Source: Cylindrospermum sp. NIES-4074 (GTDB taxonomy: Bacteria; Cyanobacteriota; Cyanobacteriia; Cyanobacteriales; Nostocaceae). Taken from it: a stretch of DNA of 64,000 nt. Below are positions 47,301-56,485 of the stretch, in pieces. Position 1 is the first letter of the stretch; every line of letters begins with the position of its first letter. The notes beneath the pieces were generated by a model. The model saw only the letters and a program-made list of their open reading frames with translations, did no database searches and was not told the origin of the DNA. The translations under genes were made by a program, and so were the position numbers. The stretch covers positions 275,940-339,939 of the forward strand of contig AP018270.1 in NCBI GenBank assembly GCA_003994795.1, in the 5' to 3' direction.

Positions 47301-50300
47301 AAAAAACTGGTTCAAACCTATCGCCCTGTCTTAGCTGATAGCAGAGCCTCTGTGGGATTTCGTTTGTCAATTAAAGAAATGCTTTACCCCATTATTGCCC
47401 AACGTTCTCAAGGTTCTAGAGTTTGGGATGTGGATGGTAACGAATACATTGACATGACAATGGGACAAGGAGTAACTTTCTTTGGGCATCAACCTCCCTT
47501 CATTATGGAGGCATTGGAAGAACAGCTTAAACAAGGCATCCACCTTAATCCTCGCTCCCCAGTAGTCGGTGAAGTGGCTGAATTGATATGCGAACTCACA
47601 GGTGTGGAGCGAGTTTGCTTTTGTAATTCTGGAACAGAAGCTGTGATGGCGGCAATCAGGGTTGCACGGGCAGTTACTGGTCGCACCAAGATTGCTCTAT
47701 TTGATGGCTCTTACCACGGACATGCTGATGGAACATTAATTAGACAGCAAATTATAGACAATGAACGACGCTCATTTCCGCTTGCTTTGGGAGTTCCTTC
47801 GGGTGTAGTTGAAGATGTGGTTGTTTTAGAATATTGTAGCTCTCAATCTCTGGAATTTCTACAAGTCCATGCCCACGAACTAGCTGCTGTGCTTGTTGAA
47901 CCTGTGCAAAGCAGCCGACCAATGTTGCAATCCAGAGATTTTCTGCACAATCTCAGGCAAATTACAGCCCAAGCGGGTACAGCATTAATTTTCGACGAAA
48001 TGATTACTGGCTTTCGGACTCATCCTGGCGGAGCGCAGGCTTGGTTTGGTGTTCTTGCTGATATTGTCACTTATGGTAAGGTAGTTGCGGGTGGTTTACC
48101 CATTGGTGTCGTTGCCGGTAAGCGTCTGTACCTCGATAGTGTTGACGGCGGTATGTGGAGCTATGGAGATAATTCCTATCCTCAAGTGGAAAGAACTTTC
48201 TTCGGAGGTACTTTTTGCCAGCATCCCCTCGCTATGGTGGCAGCCCGATCTGTACTCAAACATCTTAAAGAGCAGGGGCCTGGTCTTCAACAACAATTAA
48301 ATGAGCGCACCTCTAAATTGGCTACAACTCTGAATACCTATTTTCGAGAAAATGAAGTTCCCATTGAAATAGAACATTTTAGTTCTTTCTTCCGCTTTGC
48401 TCTCACCGGAAATTTAGATTTACTTTTCTATCACATGCTAGAAAAGGGGATTTATGTTTGGGAATGGCGCAAGCATTTTCTCTCTACAGCTCATACTCAA
48501 GCAGATATTGCCCAATTTATCCAAGTAGTTAAAGATAGCGTTGAAGATCTGCGTCAGGGAGGCTTTTTGCCTCCAAAAAAGTTCTTGATGCCCTCTCAAC
48601 CTAGTCATGAGGGAGACTACAACACAATAACGCCAGTGAATTTGGCAGACAAAACACAAGTGAAAGGATTTTGGCAACGACATCGGTCTGCGCCATCAAC
48701 TTTAAAGTTTAAAGCTAGTTCTAATCATCAAAAACCTTTGCAATTCAGTTTGTACTATTTCGGTAGCTACAAGGCGGAATTTAGTACAAATAAGTATAAT
48801 CTCCTGTTTGAAGGAGCTAAATTTGGGGATAACCACGGTTTTACAGCAATTTGGATACCAGAACGCCATTTTCATTCCTTCGGTGGTTTTTCTCCTAATC
48901 CCTCAGTGATTGCTGCTGCTCTAGCACGGGAAACTCAGCAAATTCAATTACGCTCTGGGAGTGTGGTTTTGCCCCTACATCACCCCATTCGTGTGGCAGA
49001 AGAATGGGCAGTTGTTGATAATATTTCTCAGGGAAGAGTTGGTATCTCCTTTGCCTCTGGTTGGCATTCTCATGATTTTGTCCTCGCTCCCCAGTCTTTT
49101 GGTAAACATCGAGAGCTAATGTTCCAAGAAATTGAAACCGTACAGAAGCTTTGGCAGGGTGAATCTGTTACAGTACTGGATGGTAATGGGAAAGAAATTA
49201 GGGTCAAGACTTACCCCATGCCCATGCAGTCCAAATTGCCGATCTGGATTACCATTGTGAACAATCCAGATACCTATATAAGAGCAGGAGAAATTGGTGC
49301 AGGCATTTTAACTAATCTTATGGGGCAAACCATTGAAGATTTAGCCAGGAATATTGTCCTTTACCGTGAATCTTTGGCCAAGCATGGCTACCCTCCAGAA
49401 TCGGCAACTGTTACTGTATTACTGCATACTTTTGTAGGCAATGACTTAGAGCAAACCCGTGAGCAAGCAAAGCAGCCTTTTTGTAATTATCTCAAATCGT
49501 CTATTGAGCTTTTGCAGAATATGCTGAAAATTCAAGGTCTGCAAGTCGATTTTGGCCAACTCACAGAAGAAGATCAAAACTTTATCTTATTGTCTGCTTA
49601 TCAGCGTTATGTACAAACCAGTGCTTTGATTGGCACTCCCACTTCTTGTCGCCAAGTGATTGATAATTTGCGAGCAGTAGGGGTTGACGAAATTGCTTGT
49701 TTGATTGACTTTGGTGTAGATGAGAATGCAGTTTTAAACAACTTACCTTATCTCAATGATCTCAAAGAATATTATCAACAACTAGAGGAGAATAATGTTC
49801 TGCGGGCCAGTTCGGATATCACTGAAAACATCATTTATGATGACAAGCTACCATATGAGAATGGCAAAACCAAATGCAGCAACCTAATTCCCTTAACTCA
49901 AGCACAGAAGCAACTGTGGATCTTAGCCCAGATGGGAGAAGATAGCTCACTTGCCTATAACGAATCCGTAACACTGCAATTGCAAGGATTACTGAACCCA
50001 ACGGCAATGGGTAAGGCAATAGAGAAATTAGTTGACCGCCACGAAGCACTGCGTACAAAAATCAGCCCTAACGGGGATGTGCAAGAAATACTACCTACTT
50101 TGAAAGTCGATTGCCCTGTATTGGACTTCAGTTGTGTAGAAGATGATCGCCAGACTCAAATCGCTGAATGGTTCAATAAAGAAAGTCAAAAACCCTTTGA
50201 CTTAATTCATGGGCCTCTCTTGCGTGTGAATCTCCTCAAGCTAGAGTCAGAACTTTATTTGTTGGTGTTGAGTGCCCATCACATTGTGATCGATGGGTGG

Positions 50301-53060
50301 TCGATAGGAGTGATGTTGCGGGAATTAGGGGCTTTGTATTCAGCGGAGTCTCAAGGAATGGTTTGCCACCTAAATTCCCCTAAACAATTTTGGGAATACA
50401 TAGACTGGCAAAATCAGCAAAACCAAACGCAGGAAATGAAAATTCATGAATCCTACTGGTTGCAGAAATTGACTTTACCCCCAGTTTTAGACTTACCCAC
50501 TGATCGAATGCGCCCATCCATCAAAACCTATCACGCCAATTGGAAAGCTATTAAGCTTGATGCTCAAGTTAGCAATAATCTCAAAGTGTTTAGTCGGCAG
50601 CAGGGTTGCACTTTACTGATGACTCTACTATCGGTTTACATGACATTAATTCACCGCTTCACAGGACAGGACGATATTATTGTAGGAGTTCCCACATCTG
50701 GGCGTTCCTTTTTGGGAAGTCAAGATATAGTTGGTTACTGTACCCATCTTTTACCGATACGTAGTAAGTTGTTGGGTAATCCTACGTTTGTTGAATATCT
50801 CCAACAAATGCGGACTAGCTTATTGGAAGCTTACGAGCATCAAGATTACCCCTTTGCCCAATTGCTAGATCAACTGAATCTACCAAGAGAAATCAGCCGA
50901 TCTCCTTTAGTTGATGTGACCTTTAATTTAGAGCCGCCTATTACTCTGCAACAGATGCCTCAACTGGAAACTAGCTTATTGCCTCAAGCGGTTAGTTTTA
51001 AAGATCGGGATCTCCATTTAAATGTGACAGAAATAGCCGATAATTTATCATTGGAATTTAATTATAATACCGATTTATTTGATGCAGACACCATTGAACG
51101 TTGGCTCAGTCATTTACAAACTTTGCTACAAGTAATTATCACTGAACCAAAACAACATTTAAGAGAGTTGCCTCTACTAACAGCATCTGAGCAACAACAG
51201 TTATTAGTTGACTGGAATAACACCCAAACCGATTACCCGAATAATACCTGCATCCATCATTTATTTGAATTGCAAGTAGAAAAAACTCCCAATGCAGTGG
51301 CAGTAATCTTTGAGAATCAGCAATTAACTTACCAACAACTCAATCACCATGTTAATCAGCTAGCGCATTATTTACAGTCACTAGGAGTCAAACCAGAAAC
51401 TCCAGTAGGAATTTGTGTAGAGCGCTCACTAGAAATGATAATAGCACTTCTTGGCATTCTGAAAGCAGGAGGAGCCTACGTACCCCTAGACCCAGCTTAT
51501 CCCCCAGAGCGTTTGGCTTATATGCTCTTAGATGCTAAAATCCCGTTGCTATTGACCCAAGGAAATTTGGTGACTCGGTTGCCTAAACATCCAGCACAGA
51601 TGGTTTGCTTAGATAGAGAGTGGAAAGCTATTTCTAAAGAGTGTGATGAGAATCCCTTCAGTGGAGTAAAGCCGGAAAATTTGGCTTATATAATCTACAC
51701 TTCTGGTTCTACTGGAAAACCAAAAGGAGTCATGCTTGTCCACCAAGGATTATGCAATCTAACTATGGCTCATATTAAGATCTTTGATGTGCAGCCTTGT
51801 AGCAGGATTCTCCAGTTTGCTTCCTTAAGTTTCGATGCTTCAATCTGGGAAATTTTCATGGCTCTATGTGCTGGGGCGACCCTTTGTTTAGGAACATCAG
51901 ACTCTTTACTGCCTGGCTCTAATTTAATGATGCTGTTGCGTAACCAGTCTATTACCCATGTAATACTGCCTCCATCATCTTTAGCTGTTTTACCCGCTGA
52001 AGAATCACCTGCTTTGCAGACGATTGTTGTAGGAGGAGAAGCCTGTTTTGTTGATCTGGTAGCCAAATGGTCACAGGGACGACGTTTCTTCAACGCTTAC
52101 GGTCCTACAGAATCGACTGTTTGTGTAACAGTGGCTGAATGTAGTGACGAGAGCAAGAAACCTGTTATAGGTCGCCCCATAGCTAACACTCAAATCTATA
52201 TTTTGGACTCTCATCTCCAACTAGTTCCCATAGGTGTACCAGGGGAACTGCATGTCGGAGGGGTTGCTTTAGCACGCGGCTACCTCAACGATCCAAAACT
52301 AACAAAAGAAAAATTTATTCCCAACCCCTTTTTCAATTCAAAATTTACTTTTGAAAATTCAAAATCTAATCGCCTTTACAAAACTGGTGATCTAGCACGT
52401 TATCTCCCAGACGGTAACATTGAATTCCTCGGTCGCCTGGACAACCAAGTAAAAATTCGTGGCTTCCGTATTGAACTGGGAGAAATAGAAGCAGCGATCG
52501 CACAGCATCCCAGTGTACAACAAACAGTCGTCACAGCTAGAGTTGATGATTCTCCTGAAAAACGTTTAGTCGCTTATATTGTTCCTAATCCAGAACAGAC
52601 ACTCACCCCAGACGAACTGCGCCATTTGATCAAAAAGAAGTTGCCAGAATACATGATGCCAAGTGCCTTTGTATTCCTAAACAGTTTACCTTTAACACCC
52701 AATGGGAAAATTGACCGGAACGCCTTACCTTCCCTCAATTCTGCAAGGCCCAACCTAGAAGAAACCTTTGTTGCACCCCGTACCGACATCGAACAACAGA
52801 TAGCCGACATCTGGACTTATCTCTTAAAACTAGAAAAAGTCGGTATCCACGACAACTTCTTTACCTTGGGTGGACATTCCTTGTTAGCGACTCAAGTCAT
52901 GTCTCGAATATATTCAACTTTTGGGTTAGATCTTAGTGTGCGTATTTTATTTGAAGCACCAACTATAGCAGAATTGGCAGATCGCATAGAAACATTTCAG
53001 TGGGTAACAGAACAGTCGCAGACTGACACAATGGGCAACTACAAGGAAGGCGAGCTATGA
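41325..53060 (+). CDS. Hybrid PKS/NRPS: MT-GNAT-ACP loading, KS-AT-ACP-AMT-MO, then C-A-PCP
   Basis: A 3911-residue megasynthase. Residues 1-510: SxtA1/AprA-type methyltransferase (VADMGCGDG at 278, LHIRSFLDHDRPF). 514-690: GNAT-like decarboxylase (QNQGLGDHLRDF). ACP near 760 (MGLDSLELLELR). KS from 844 (cysteine in DTACSSSLV, histidines in EAHGTAT and NIGHTEAAAG). AT 1375-1680 (GHSVGEYVAA, HAFH: malonyl-type). ACP near 1790. Class III aminotransferase 2000-2430 (PLP lysine in YGKVVAGG). Luciferase-like monooxygenase 2470-2820. C from 2854 (HHIVIDG), A from 3306, PCP near 3845. The pocket reads D-A-W-I-V-G-A-V-C, hydrophobic or aromatic. The loading module should make propionyl- or isobutyryl-ACP from malonyl. 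One malonyl extension, beta-transamination and alpha-hydroxylation, as in microginin MicA, then give a short alpha-hydroxy-beta-amino acid. The next gene overlaps by ATGA. Confidence 0.88.
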   Translation: MLDIINVYAHGFVAVPVIIACKKKGLFQLFKKQKFLTLEQITYSLNANSGHLQVALRMMHSLDWLSQNHLGEYSLTDKAEICNTIDENILELYHLPIDLYLLGKENPEVLRDWIERSRERWHIKNTLIASFLDGVLIIPILLALKKNKLLTDNQEKDIFSKLKFSVKEELCNLFLNKEWVKLKEETFSLTDAGKFIWEGALNLGTVASYTPMLSQIDDVLFGDCQAVFSRDTTGHEKHIDRTLNVVASGFQHQKYFADVDEVILSIFNKLPFAEQPKYVADMGCGDGTFLKRVYTIIRDKSARGKVLNQYPLYMIGIDYNQASLRATENTLAGIPHLIIKGDIGAPEQLLVDLREYQIYDPENILHIRSFLDHDRPFIHPQKLDKVEARTNIPYQGVYVDGNGHLIPPAVMVQSLVEHFDRWSSVTTKHGLIILEVHCLEPNLVYKFLDKSENLHFDAYQAFSMQHLIEANVFLMAAAEVGLFPNFKFFKRYPKTFPFTRITLNIFEKKAYKIRHPLLKDLPGLINLEAKCWPEHLRTSADIIQQRIELFPNGHCLLEMDEQIIGVIYSQKISSINLLENVTCQNILSLHTDEGSIIQLLGLSILPEMQNQGLGDHLRDFMLQWCTLKGGITKIVGITRCKSYANHLHMPMEEYILQRNSRGQLVDPILRFHEEGGAKIKKILPNYRPEDVENLGIGILIEYDTNNLQSSNLNSRDRVEGKYNRSQQSESENLNTIIYESIRTVIGERRMKDYAVKRPLMEMGLDSLELLELRTLLSEHVGIRLEPTFFFQYGTPESIIHYFQNGEAMAGDNATASYFSFVPDETKISGNSDTDLLEINLKPQEAIAIIGMACRFPGHANSPEEYWSILRNGIDTITEVPKNRWNIEQYYYGSHQSQGNKISSKYGGFLDRIDQFDAQFFRISRREAIYTDPQQRILLEETWNALENAGIAPESLAGTQTGVFVGIFSHDYELLQVKQNQEEQFETYFGTGNASSIAAGRLSYFFGFTGPAIAVDTACSSSLVAVHLACQSLRNGECDLALASGINLLLSPELSITFSKSGMLSPDGRCKTFDASANGYVRSEGCGVIVLKNLSQAIADNDNIFAVVRGTAINQDGASNGLTAPNKPSQEAVIRKALSVAGVLPHEVSYVEAHGTATSLGDPVEITALESVYGEGRTAENPLIISSVKTNIGHTEAAAGIAGLIKVVLSMQNQYIPPHLHFQELNRYINLDEIPAIIPVEGRIWKPAFKGNRRLAGVSSFGFSGTNAHVVLEEAPVVKQQTVKVKRTRQILTLSAKSDTALRQLAKSYADFLGNCAETSLANICYTANTGRSHFEYRLAVIAESATQLREQLDAFAINKEAVELLQGSIGETTPKIAFLFTGQGSQYVGMGRELYQTQPAFRTALNYCEQILRPELQISLLDVLYPSAGKTSLIDNTAYTQPALFALEYSLYQLWTSWGIQPHAVMGHSVGEYVAACVAGVFSLEDALKLIVRRGQLMQELPVGGEMVSLIASEKQVRQIIAPLHDKVAIAAINGPENVVISGVSKYISAISRKLEAQGIKTKRLQVSHAFHSPLMTPMLAEFEQVANHLTYKQPQIPLVSNVTGKLSDHNIATAQYWINHIHQTVQFASSMQTLDQQGYEVFLEIGPKPILLGMGRQCLLDKEGLWLPSLREGISEWQQLLSSLSKLYIAGAKVDWSAFERDYVHQKISLPTYPFQRQRYWIQQVNIIMNEKDLAVNGNKNGNKLEAEVGAAPRTSRREEIIATLQALVGNLLQVSPTDVKIYAPFLELGADSFILVEAVRRIENTYGIKIAIRQLFEELATLDTLANYVEQHLAAVCPASSIFTTPQVPQEPIQLASQTFVEPQILIPQEKQVEATVSTTILERIMSQQLQLMSKQLDVLQNKGIGQQQAVVVENGKPVNAHILPQSVPPAPQIPTSRKSQTATPDNQTAPAQVSSPWEPKKPPILGLTPQQQNHLEALIHRYTQRTQTSKKLVQTYRPVLADSRASVGFRLSIKEMLYPIIAQRSQGSRVWDVDGNEYIDMTMGQGVTFFGHQPPFIMEALEEQLKQGIHLNPRSPVVGEVAELICELTGVERVCFCNSGTEAVMAAIRVARAVTGRTKIALFDGSYHGHADGTLIRQQIIDNERRSFPLALGVPSGVVEDVVVLEYCSSQSLEFLQVHAHELAAVLVEPVQSSRPMLQSRDFLHNLRQITAQAGTALIFDEMITGFRTHPGGAQAWFGVLADIVTYGKVVAGGLPIGVVAGKRLYLDSVDGGMWSYGDNSYPQVERTFFGGTFCQHPLAMVAARSVLKHLKEQGPGLQQQLNERTSKLATTLNTYFRENEVPIEIEHFSSFFRFALTGNLDLLFYHMLEKGIYVWEWRKHFLSTAHTQADIAQFIQVVKDSVEDLRQGGFLPPKKFLMPSQPSHEGDYNTITPVNLADKTQVKGFWQRHRSAPSTLKFKASSNHQKPLQFSLYYFGSYKAEFSTNKYNLLFEGAKFGDNHGFTAIWIPERHFHSFGGFSPNPSVIAAALARETQQIQLRSGSVVLPLHHPIRVAEEWAVVDNISQGRVGISFASGWHSHDFVLAPQSFGKHRELMFQEIETVQKLWQGESVTVLDGNGKEIRVKTYPMPMQSKLPIWITIVNNPDTYIRAGEIGAGILTNLMGQTIEDLARNIVLYRESLAKHGYPPESATVTVLLHTFVGNDLEQTREQAKQPFCNYLKSSIELLQNMLKIQGLQVDFGQLTEEDQNFILLSAYQRYVQTSALIGTPTSCRQVIDNLRAVGVDEIACLIDFGVDENAVLNNLPYLNDLKEYYQQLEENNVLRASSDITENIIYDDKLPYENGKTKCSNLIPLTQAQKQLWILAQMGEDSSLAYNESVTLQLQGLLNPTAMGKAIEKLVDRHEALRTKISPNGDVQEILPTLKVDCPVLDFSCVEDDRQTQIAEWFNKESQKPFDLIHGPLLRVNLLKLESELYLLVLSAHHIVIDGWSIGVMLRELGALYSAESQGMVCHLNSPKQFWEYIDWQNQQNQTQEMKIHESYWLQKLTLPPVLDLPTDRMRPSIKTYHANWKAIKLDAQVSNNLKVFSRQQGCTLLMTLLSVYMTLIHRFTGQDDIIVGVPTSGRSFLGSQDIVGYCTHLLPIRSKLLGNPTFVEYLQQMRTSLLEAYEHQDYPFAQLLDQLNLPREISRSPLVDVTFNLEPPITLQQMPQLETSLLPQAVSFKDRDLHLNVTEIADNLSLEFNYNTDLFDADTIERWLSHLQTLLQVIITEPKQHLRELPLLTASEQQQLLVDWNNTQTDYPNNTCIHHLFELQVEKTPNAVAVIFENQQLTYQQLNHHVNQLAHYLQSLGVKPETPVGICVERSLEMIIALLGILKAGGAYVPLDPAYPPERLAYMLLDAKIPLLLTQGNLVTRLPKHPAQMVCLDREWKAISKECDENPFSGVKPENLAYIIYTSGSTGKPKGVMLVHQGLCNLTMAHIKIFDVQPCSRILQFASLSFDASIWEIFMALCAGATLCLGTSDSLLPGSNLMMLLRNQSITHVILPPSSLAVLPAEESPALQTIVVGGEACFVDLVAKWSQGRRFFNAYGPTESTVCVTVAECSDESKKPVIGRPIANTQIYILDSHLQLVPIGVPGELHVGGVALARGYLNDPKLTKEKFIPNPFFNSKFTFENSKSNRLYKTGDLARYLPDGNIEFLGRLDNQVKIRGFRIELGEIEAAIAQHPSVQQTVVTARVDDSPEKRLVAYIVPNPEQTLTPDELRHLIKKKLPEYMMPSAFVFLNSLPLTPNGKIDRNALPSLNSARPNLEETFVAPRTDIEQQIADIWTYLLKLEKVGIHDNFFTLGGHSLLATQVMSRIYSTFGLDLSVRILFEAPTIAELADRIETFQWVTEQSQTDTMGNYKEGEL

Positions 53061-56000
53061 AAACTATTAATGAGTTTATGTCTGAGCTACGCAGTAAAGA
53101 TGTCAAAGTTTGGTCACAAGGAGATCGCCTGCGTTACAAAGCTCCTGAAGAAACACTAACACCTACCCTACTGCAAGAATTAAAAAAACGCAAAACAGAG
53201 ATTTTAGAATTTTTGCACCGAGGGAATACAGCTGCTTTTAAGCTACCCCCTATATTACCAGCACTGCAAGACAACGATCTACCTCTTTCGTTTGCCCAAC
53301 AGCGCCTCTGGTTTCTTAATCAATTAGAACCTGACAGCACTGTTTACAACATGCCGACTGCTTACAGGCTAACTGGTACACTTAATGTTACTGCTTTAGA
53401 GCAGAGTTTAAATCAAATTTGGCAACGTCACTCTATCCTTAGAGCTACCTTTGCATCTATAGATGGGCAACCAAAGCAAGCGATATTAAAAGGTATAAAT
53501 TTAACCTTACCATTAATAGACTTACAGCCAATTCCTGAAGCCAACAGAGAGATACAAGCGCAGCGCCTTACAACTATTGAAGCACAACAGCCCTTTGATT
53601 TGGTAAAAGGACCTTTGTTCCGTGCTAAACTTCTACGCCTTACAACAACAGAACATGTGCTGTTATTAACAATGCATCACATTGTTAACGACGGTTGGTC
53701 TTACAGTATATTTTTTCGAGAATTGGCAGCACTTTACACAGCATTCTCTGCTGGGGAAGATTTATCGCTGAGTGAACTTTCCATTCAGTATACTGACTTT
53801 GCTGTTTGGCAACGCCAATGTCTACAAGGTGAAGTTTTACAATCTCAATTAGATTATTGGAAACAGCAACTAGGTGGTAAGCTGCCTATCCTCCAATTGC
53901 CTACAAACTATACACGTCCAGCAGTCCAAACTTACCGAGGCACATATCAATCTTTACAATTATCCCTGGAACTCACCCAAGCGCTCAAAGTCTTGAGTGA
54001 GAAGGAAAAAGTTACTTTATTCATGACTTTGTTAACAGTTTTTAAAGTTTTACTTTACCGTTATTCTGGACAAGAAGATATAGTTGTTGGTACTCCTATT
54101 GCTGGCAGAAACCGGGAAGAAACTGAGCAGCTAATTGGACTTTTTGTTAATTCCCTAGCTTTGCAGACTAATTTAGGGCAAAATCCTACTTTCAAAGAGT
54201 TACTCAGTCAAGTTAGAGAGGTAACACTAGGAGCATATTCTCATCAAGACTTTCCCCTAGAAAAGTTGATAGAAGAATTACAGCCAGAACGAGATACTAA
54301 TCGTTCGCCATTGTTTCAAATGATGTTCGTCTTCCAGAATACTCCAAATGACTCTTGGGAACTTCCTGGATTAACCATTACATCAATAGAAGTTCACACT
54401 GGTACTGCAAAATTAGACCTTACTCTTGACTTAGAAGAGACTTCAGAAGGTATCCGTGGAGGTATCGAATACAATACAGATTTATTCGATTCTACCACTA
54501 TTATGCGAATGCTGGGGCATTTTCAAACCTTACTAGAAAGTATCGTTACCAACCCACAACAGCATATTTCAAATTTACCTTTGTTGACTGCAACTGAACA
54601 GCATCAACTGTTAGTAGAGTGGAATAATACCCAAAATCATTATCCCAAAGATACCTGCATCCATCGCTTATTTGAAGAACAAGTAGCCAAAAACCCAGAT
54701 GCAGTCGCAGTCATCTTTGAAAACCAACAACTAGCTTACCAGCAACTCAATCACCGTGCCAATCAACTAGCCCATTATCTCATATCATTGGGAGTCAAAC
54801 CAGAAGCTACTGTTGGAATATGTGTAGAGCGATCACTCTACTTAATAGTAGCAATTTTTGCCATCCTCAAAGCAGGCGCAGCCTACGTACCTCTAGACCC
54901 AGCTTATCCCCAAGAACGCCTTGCTTTCATGCTCACTGATGCTGCTGTGCCAGTTCTATTAACTCAAAAGCATTTACTTGACAAACTCCCTTCACACCAA
55001 GCCAAAGTAATTTGCTTAGACACTGACTGGGAAGCCATTAGCCAAGAAAAATCATGCAACCCAATCACTGAGGTAAAACCCAGTAACCTAGCTTACATCC
55101 TCTATACTTCCGGCTCTACAGGTCAACCTAAAGGAGTCGCCATAGAGCATCAAAATACAGTTAATTTTATACATTGGGCGCAAACCACTTTCACCTCTCA
55201 ACAGCTAGCAGGTGTCCTCGCTTCTACGTCCATCTGTTTTGACCTTTCAGTTTTCGAGCTATTTGTTCCCCTCAGTGGTGGTGGTCAAGTCATCCTCGCT
55301 GAAAATGCGTTACATTTACCTACCTTAAAAGCTGCCAAAGATGTCACTCTGATTAACACAGTTCCAAGTGCGATCGCAGAATTAATTCGAGTGAACGCCA
55401 TCCCGCCAAGTGTGCGTACAGTCAATCTAGCAGGTGAACCTCTATCCCCTCAACTAATAAACCAACTCTATCAACACCCATCAATACAACAAGTTTACAA
55501 TCTTTATGGACCGACTGAAGCCACAACCTACTCGACATTCAGCTTATGTTCTACACACAGCGACAACCAAAGAGTAAGTAACTCTTCTATTGGTCGCCCC
55601 ATCGCTAACACGCAAATTTATATTCTAGATTCCCACCTTTACCCAGTACCTATAGGAGTTCCCGGTGAACTCTACATTGGTGGTGCTGGACTCGCTCGCG
55701 GCTATTTCAACCGCCCCGAATTAACACAAGAAAAATTCATTGCCAATCCCTTTAGCAATGAACCAAGTGAGCGCCTTTATAAAACAGGCGACTTAGCCCG
55801 TTACCTGAGCAACGGTGACATCGAATTCCTCGGTCGCCTCGACAATCAAGTAAAAATTCGCGGTTTCCGCATTGAACTGGAAGAAATAGAAGCAGCGATC
55901 GCACAACATCCCAGTGTACAACAAACTGTCGTCACAGCTAGAGTTGGTGACGCTGGTGACAAACGCCTAGTAGCCTATATTGTTCCTCACTCAGAACAGA

Positions 56001-56485
56001 CTTGTACTGAGCAAGGTCGAAGTACACCCACCACAGACCAACTGCGCCACTTCCTCAAACAGAAGTTACCAGAATATATGGTGCCTAGTGCCTTTGTTGT
56101 CTTAGACACCCTACCCCTAACACCCAATGGGAAAATCGACCGGAACGCGTTACCTGACCCCAACTCTGTAAGACCGAACCTAGAAGAAACCTTTGTTGCA
56201 CCCCGCACCACCATCGAACAGCAGATAGCCGACATCTGGACTCCACTGCTCAAATTGGAAAAAGTCGGCATCCACGACAACTTCTTTACCTTGGGGGGAC
56301 ATTCCCTACTCGCCACTCAAGTGATTGCTCGTTTACGAGCCTCCTTCGGAATAGACTTTCCCGTGCGTACTCTATTTGAAGCACCGACTGTGGCACTTTT
56401 GGCAGAGCGCATTGAAACATTTCAGTGGGTAACAGAACAGCCGCAGATGGACATAATGAGCAACTATGAGGAGGGCGAACTATGA
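53057..56485 (+). CDS. Nonribosomal peptide synthetase TubC-dock, C-A-PCP (alanine-like code)
   Basis: A 1142-residue one-module synthetase. An N-terminal TubC-type docking domain (1-55, SELRSKDVKVW) binds the tail of the preceding megasynthase. Then condensation about 70-510 (HHIVNDG), adenylation about 530-1050 (TSGSTGQPKG near 690) and carrier near 1080 (LGGHSLLATQ). Specificity residues D-L-F-N-N-A-L-T-Y correspond, as I recall, to alanine-activating domains such as the second McyA module. The C-terminal tail FQWVTEQPQMDIMSNYEEGEL closely copies that of the preceding protein. ATG 53057 overlaps the upstream stop and TGA 56485 overlaps the downstream start (ATGA at both), so the three genes are translationally coupled. 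Confidence 0.87.
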   Translation: MKTINEFMSELRSKDVKVWSQGDRLRYKAPEETLTPTLLQELKKRKTEILEFLHRGNTAAFKLPPILPALQDNDLPLSFAQQRLWFLNQLEPDSTVYNMPTAYRLTGTLNVTALEQSLNQIWQRHSILRATFASIDGQPKQAILKGINLTLPLIDLQPIPEANREIQAQRLTTIEAQQPFDLVKGPLFRAKLLRLTTTEHVLLLTMHHIVNDGWSYSIFFRELAALYTAFSAGEDLSLSELSIQYTDFAVWQRQCLQGEVLQSQLDYWKQQLGGKLPILQLPTNYTRPAVQTYRGTYQSLQLSLELTQALKVLSEKEKVTLFMTLLTVFKVLLYRYSGQEDIVVGTPIAGRNREETEQLIGLFVNSLALQTNLGQNPTFKELLSQVREVTLGAYSHQDFPLEKLIEELQPERDTNRSPLFQMMFVFQNTPNDSWELPGLTITSIEVHTGTAKLDLTLDLEETSEGIRGGIEYNTDLFDSTTIMRMLGHFQTLLESIVTNPQQHISNLPLLTATEQHQLLVEWNNTQNHYPKDTCIHRLFEEQVAKNPDAVAVIFENQQLAYQQLNHRANQLAHYLISLGVKPEATVGICVERSLYLIVAIFAILKAGAAYVPLDPAYPQERLAFMLTDAAVPVLLTQKHLLDKLPSHQAKVICLDTDWEAISQEKSCNPITEVKPSNLAYILYTSGSTGQPKGVAIEHQNTVNFIHWAQTTFTSQQLAGVLASTSICFDLSVFELFVPLSGGGQVILAENALHLPTLKAAKDVTLINTVPSAIAELIRVNAIPPSVRTVNLAGEPLSPQLINQLYQHPSIQQVYNLYGPTEATTYSTFSLCSTHSDNQRVSNSSIGRPIANTQIYILDSHLYPVPIGVPGELYIGGAGLARGYFNRPELTQEKFIANPFSNEPSERLYKTGDLARYLSNGDIEFLGRLDNQVKIRGFRIELEEIEAAIAQHPSVQQTVVTARVGDAGDKRLVAYIVPHSEQTCTEQGRSTPTTDQLRHFLKQKLPEYMVPSAFVVLDTLPLTPNGKIDRNALPDPNSVRPNLEETFVAPRTTIEQQIADIWTPLLKLEKVGIHDNFFTLGGHSLLATQVIARLRASFGIDFPVRTLFEAPTVALLAERIETFQWVTEQPQMDIMSNYEEGEL

